Origin: Alphaproteobacteria bacterium US3C007
Lineage (GTDB): Bacteria > Pseudomonadota > Alphaproteobacteria > Rhodobacterales > Rhodobacteraceae
DNA length: 64,000 nucleotides
Direction: 5' to 3'
Assembly (NCBI GenBank): GCA_034423775.1
Contig: CP139918.1
Location: forward strand, 1,364,001-1,428,000
Below the pieces are notes generated by a model. It ran no database searches. It was not told where the DNA came from and worked only from the letters and a program-made list of their open reading frames with translations. This document shows, in pieces, positions 62,255 through 64,000 of the stretch (positions are counted from its first letter, which is position 1; the number at the start of each line of letters is the position of its first letter). Made by a program: the position numbers and the translations under genes.

Positions 62255-63652
62255 TTAATATCTGTAATGTTCTGGTTTGAACGGGCCTTCGGGGGTTACG
62301 CCGATATAATCTGCCTGATCTTTTTCCAATCTGGTCAGTTTCACGCCGATCCGCTCCAGATGCAGGCGCGCTACTTTTTCATCCAGATGTTTTGGCAGAA
62401 TATAAACGTCATTCTTATAATTATCGCCTTTGCTCCAAAGTTCAATTTGGGCCAATACTTGGTTGGTGAAAGAGGCAGACATCACGAATGAGGGATGGCC
62501 CGTCGCATTGCCAAGGTTCAACAAGCGCCCTTCGGAGAGTAAAATCAAACGGCTGCCCGACGGCATTTCAATCATATCCACTTGGTCTTTGATATTGGTC
62601 CATTTGTGGTTTTTCAGATTGGCCACTTGGATTTCATTGTCAAAATGGCCGATATTGCCCACGATGGCCATATCTTTCATTTCGCGCATATGCTCGATGC
62701 GGATCACGTCCTTATTGCCCGTGGTGGTGATAAACACATCAGCGCTGTTCACAACATCTTCCAAAACAACCACTTCGAACCCATCCATAGCGGCCTGCAA
62801 GGCGCAGATCGGATCAACCTCTGTTACTTTGACGCGCGCGCCAGCCCCGGCCAATGAGGCGGCTGAGCCTTTTCCAACATCGCCATATCCACACACAACG
62901 GCGACCTTGCCCGCCATCATCGTATCTGTGGCGCGGCGGATCCCATCCACCAAGGATTCCTTGCAGCCATATTTATTGTCGAATTTTGATTTTGTGACCG
63001 AATCGTTCACGTTGATGGCCGGAAACGGCAATTGGCCTTGCTTGACCAATTCATAAAGCCGGTGCACGCCGGTTGTGGTTTCTTCGGATACGCCTTTGAT
63101 CATTGCGCGTTGTTTGGTGAACCAACCCGGGGTTTCGGCCATACGCTTTTTGATCTGTGCAAAAACCGCTTCTTCTTCTTCTGATGTGGGCACGGCGATC
63201 AGGTCTGTTTCTCCGGCTTCAACGCGGGCGCCGAGTAAGACGTATAGCGTGGCATCGCCGCCATCATCCAAGATCATATTCGCGCCCTCTGGAAACATGA
63301 AAGACCGGTCGAGATAATCCCAATGCTCGGTCAGCGTTTGGCCTTTCACCGCGAAGACGGGTGTGCCCCCGGCTGCGATCGCGGCCGCTGCATGATCCTG
63401 GGTGGAGAAAATGTTGCAAGAGGCCCAGCGCACATCAGCGCCCAATTCAACCAGCGTTTCGATTAACACCGCCGTTTGAATGGTCATGTGCAAAGAGCCG
63501 ACGATGCGCGACCCGCTTAATGGCTTGCTTTCACCATATTCGGCCCTCAGCGCCATCAGGCCCGGCATTTCGGTTTCAGCAATGTTCAGCTCTTTGCGGC
63601 CAAACTCTGCCAGCGCAATGTCTTTTACGATATAATCCGTGCTCATCGGCAT
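62255..63652 (-). CDS. ahcY: adenosylhomocysteinase
   Basis: A 465-residue enzyme hydrolysing S-adenosylhomocysteine to adenosine and homocysteine. Signatures include the start region [41 protein letters not shown], the NAD-binding [16 protein letters not shown] and the C-terminal [12 protein letters not shown] that closes the active site. Good Shine-Dalgarno (AGGAGATG) upstream. Confidence 0.98.
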   Translation of the reverse strand: MPMSTDYIVKDIALAEFGRKELNIAETEMPGLMALRAEYGESKPLSGSRIVGSLHMTIQTAVLIETLVELGADVRWASCNIFSTQDHAAAAIAAGGTPVFAVKGQTLTEHWDYLDRSFMFPEGANMILDDGGDATLYVLLGARVEAGETDLIAVPTSEEEEAVFAQIKKRMAETPGWFTKQRAMIKGVSEETTTGVHRLYELVKQGQLPFPAINVNDSVTKSKFDNKYGCKESLVDGIRRATDTMMAGKVAVVCGYGDVGKGSAASLAGAGARVKVTEVDPICALQAAMDGFEVVVLEDVVNSADVFITTTGNKDVIRIEHMREMKDMAIVGNIGHFDNEIQVANLKNHKWTNIKDQVDMIEMPSGSRLILLSEGRLLNLGNATGHPSFVMSASFTNQVLAQIELWSKGDNYKNDVYILPKHLDEKVARLHLERIGVKLTRLEKDQADYIGVTPEGPFKPEHYRY

Positions 63653-63887
63653 CTCCTAAAGGTTTGGGGTCGCCTATCACAAGCATTTGCAAGCTTCAAG
63701 AATGTGCAGAGGCTCTCGGTGAGACCTGCGGCAATTGGCCTAGGAACCACAAACGCCTTTTTTTATGCATGGCGCTTTAGACGCGGCAATTTTGACCTTT
63801 TTGGATTTGAAACGGTGGCAGATGACGCGCAGCCCTTGTTAGCAAAAAGCCCGCATGTCATATTATTTCTGATTATTCGAGGACCCC

Positions 63888-64000
63888 ATGAAACAACCAC
63901 GCGCTTGGCAAAGAATGCTGTCTGGACGGCGATTGGACTTGCTTGACCCAACGGCAGTTGACATTGAGATTGAAGATATCGCCCATGGCTTGGCCTTTGT
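63888..64000 (+). CDS. HD-family hydrolase, N-terminal part
   Basis: The frame starting ATG 63888 (GAGGACC upstream) runs off the window edge after 37 codons: MKQPRAWQRMLSGRRLDLLD, then IEIEDIAHGLAF. This matches the N-terminus of YfbR/HD-type phosphohydrolases of Rhodobacterales. The remainder is outside the window. Confidence 0.7.
   Translation, partial: MKQPRAWQRMLSGRRLDLLDPTAVDIEIEDIAHGLAF

Noticed and set aside
63653..63760. S-adenosylhomocysteine or SAM riboswitch upstream of ahcY
   Set aside because: The short leader does not show the conserved cores that I could recognise.

Overview
The window looks like chromosome from a marine alphaproteobacterium of the Roseobacter group (Rhodobacteraceae). 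The support is gene content: heterotetrameric sarcosine oxidase (soxBDAG), a TctCBA tripartite tricarboxylate transporter next to its TctDE two-component pair, an frcBCAK-type fructose ABC operon with a ROK repressor, ATP-type PEP carboxykinase, the housekeeping block hemY / mitofilin / hemD / tsaD / gpsA / EVE, and sulfonate-type lyases (CuyA-like, SuyAB-like) with a TauE/SafE exporter. No phage, plasmid, CRISPR array or intact insertion sequence is visible. One integration scar lies beside a tRNA-Thr.

Layout. 1-0.9 kb: end of a DEAD-box helicase. 1.1-7.7 kb: a LysR regulator divergent from a CuyA/D-cysteine-desulfhydrase-like PLP lyase, then a quaternary-amine-type ABC transporter and an alpha/beta hydrolase. 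7.9-13 kb: ROK regulator divergent from frcBCAK. 13-17.4 kb: a 2-hydroxyacid dehydrogenase, then a globin plus glutathionyl-hydroquinone reductase pair divergent from a LysR gene. 17.5-20.3 kb: small accessory genes, including a membrane-anchored winged-helix protein. 20.6-23.8 kb: an FAD amine oxidoreductase and a TetR/hydrolase pair with clear palindromic operators. 24.2-31.2 kb: one minus-strand operon of creatinase-like protein, Asp/Glu-racemase-like protein and soxB-soxD-soxA-soxG. 31.2-32.4 kb: non-coding, probably decayed DNA. 32.4-40.6 kb: TSUP exporter, pckA with tandem operator-like repeats, a cNMP-binding protein, a class III cyclase, small membrane proteins and an AbrB-family transporter. 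40.7-47 kb: solute-binding protein, TctE, TctD, TctA, TctB, TctC. 47.3-52.4 kb: transaldolase-like aldolase, IMPACT protein, then a LacI regulator divergent from alcohol dehydrogenase and SuyAB-like genes. 53.1-54.9 kb: a second cyclase fused to TolB-like and TPR regions. 54.9-55.9 kb: integrase fragment and tRNA-Thr(CGU). 55.9-64 kb: housekeeping genes, ahcY and the start of an HD hydrolase.

How the genes fit together. The window is rich in uptake and breakdown systems for small organic solutes. The lyases at 2.2 kb and 51 kb and the exporter at 33 kb are all of types that could release or remove sulfite from C3 sulfonates. The 24-31 kb operon looks like a route that makes sarcosine by a creatinase-like hydrolysis and then oxidises it to glycine with transfer of the methyl carbon to folate. 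AhcY at the other end handles S-adenosylhomocysteine. Fructose uptake and gluconeogenic pckA carry their own repressor or operator-like signals. The two cyclases and the cNMP-binding protein suggest local cyclic-nucleotide signalling.

Functions were assigned by reading motifs and from memory of protein families. No database search was run, so substrate-level names are hypotheses unless stated otherwise.
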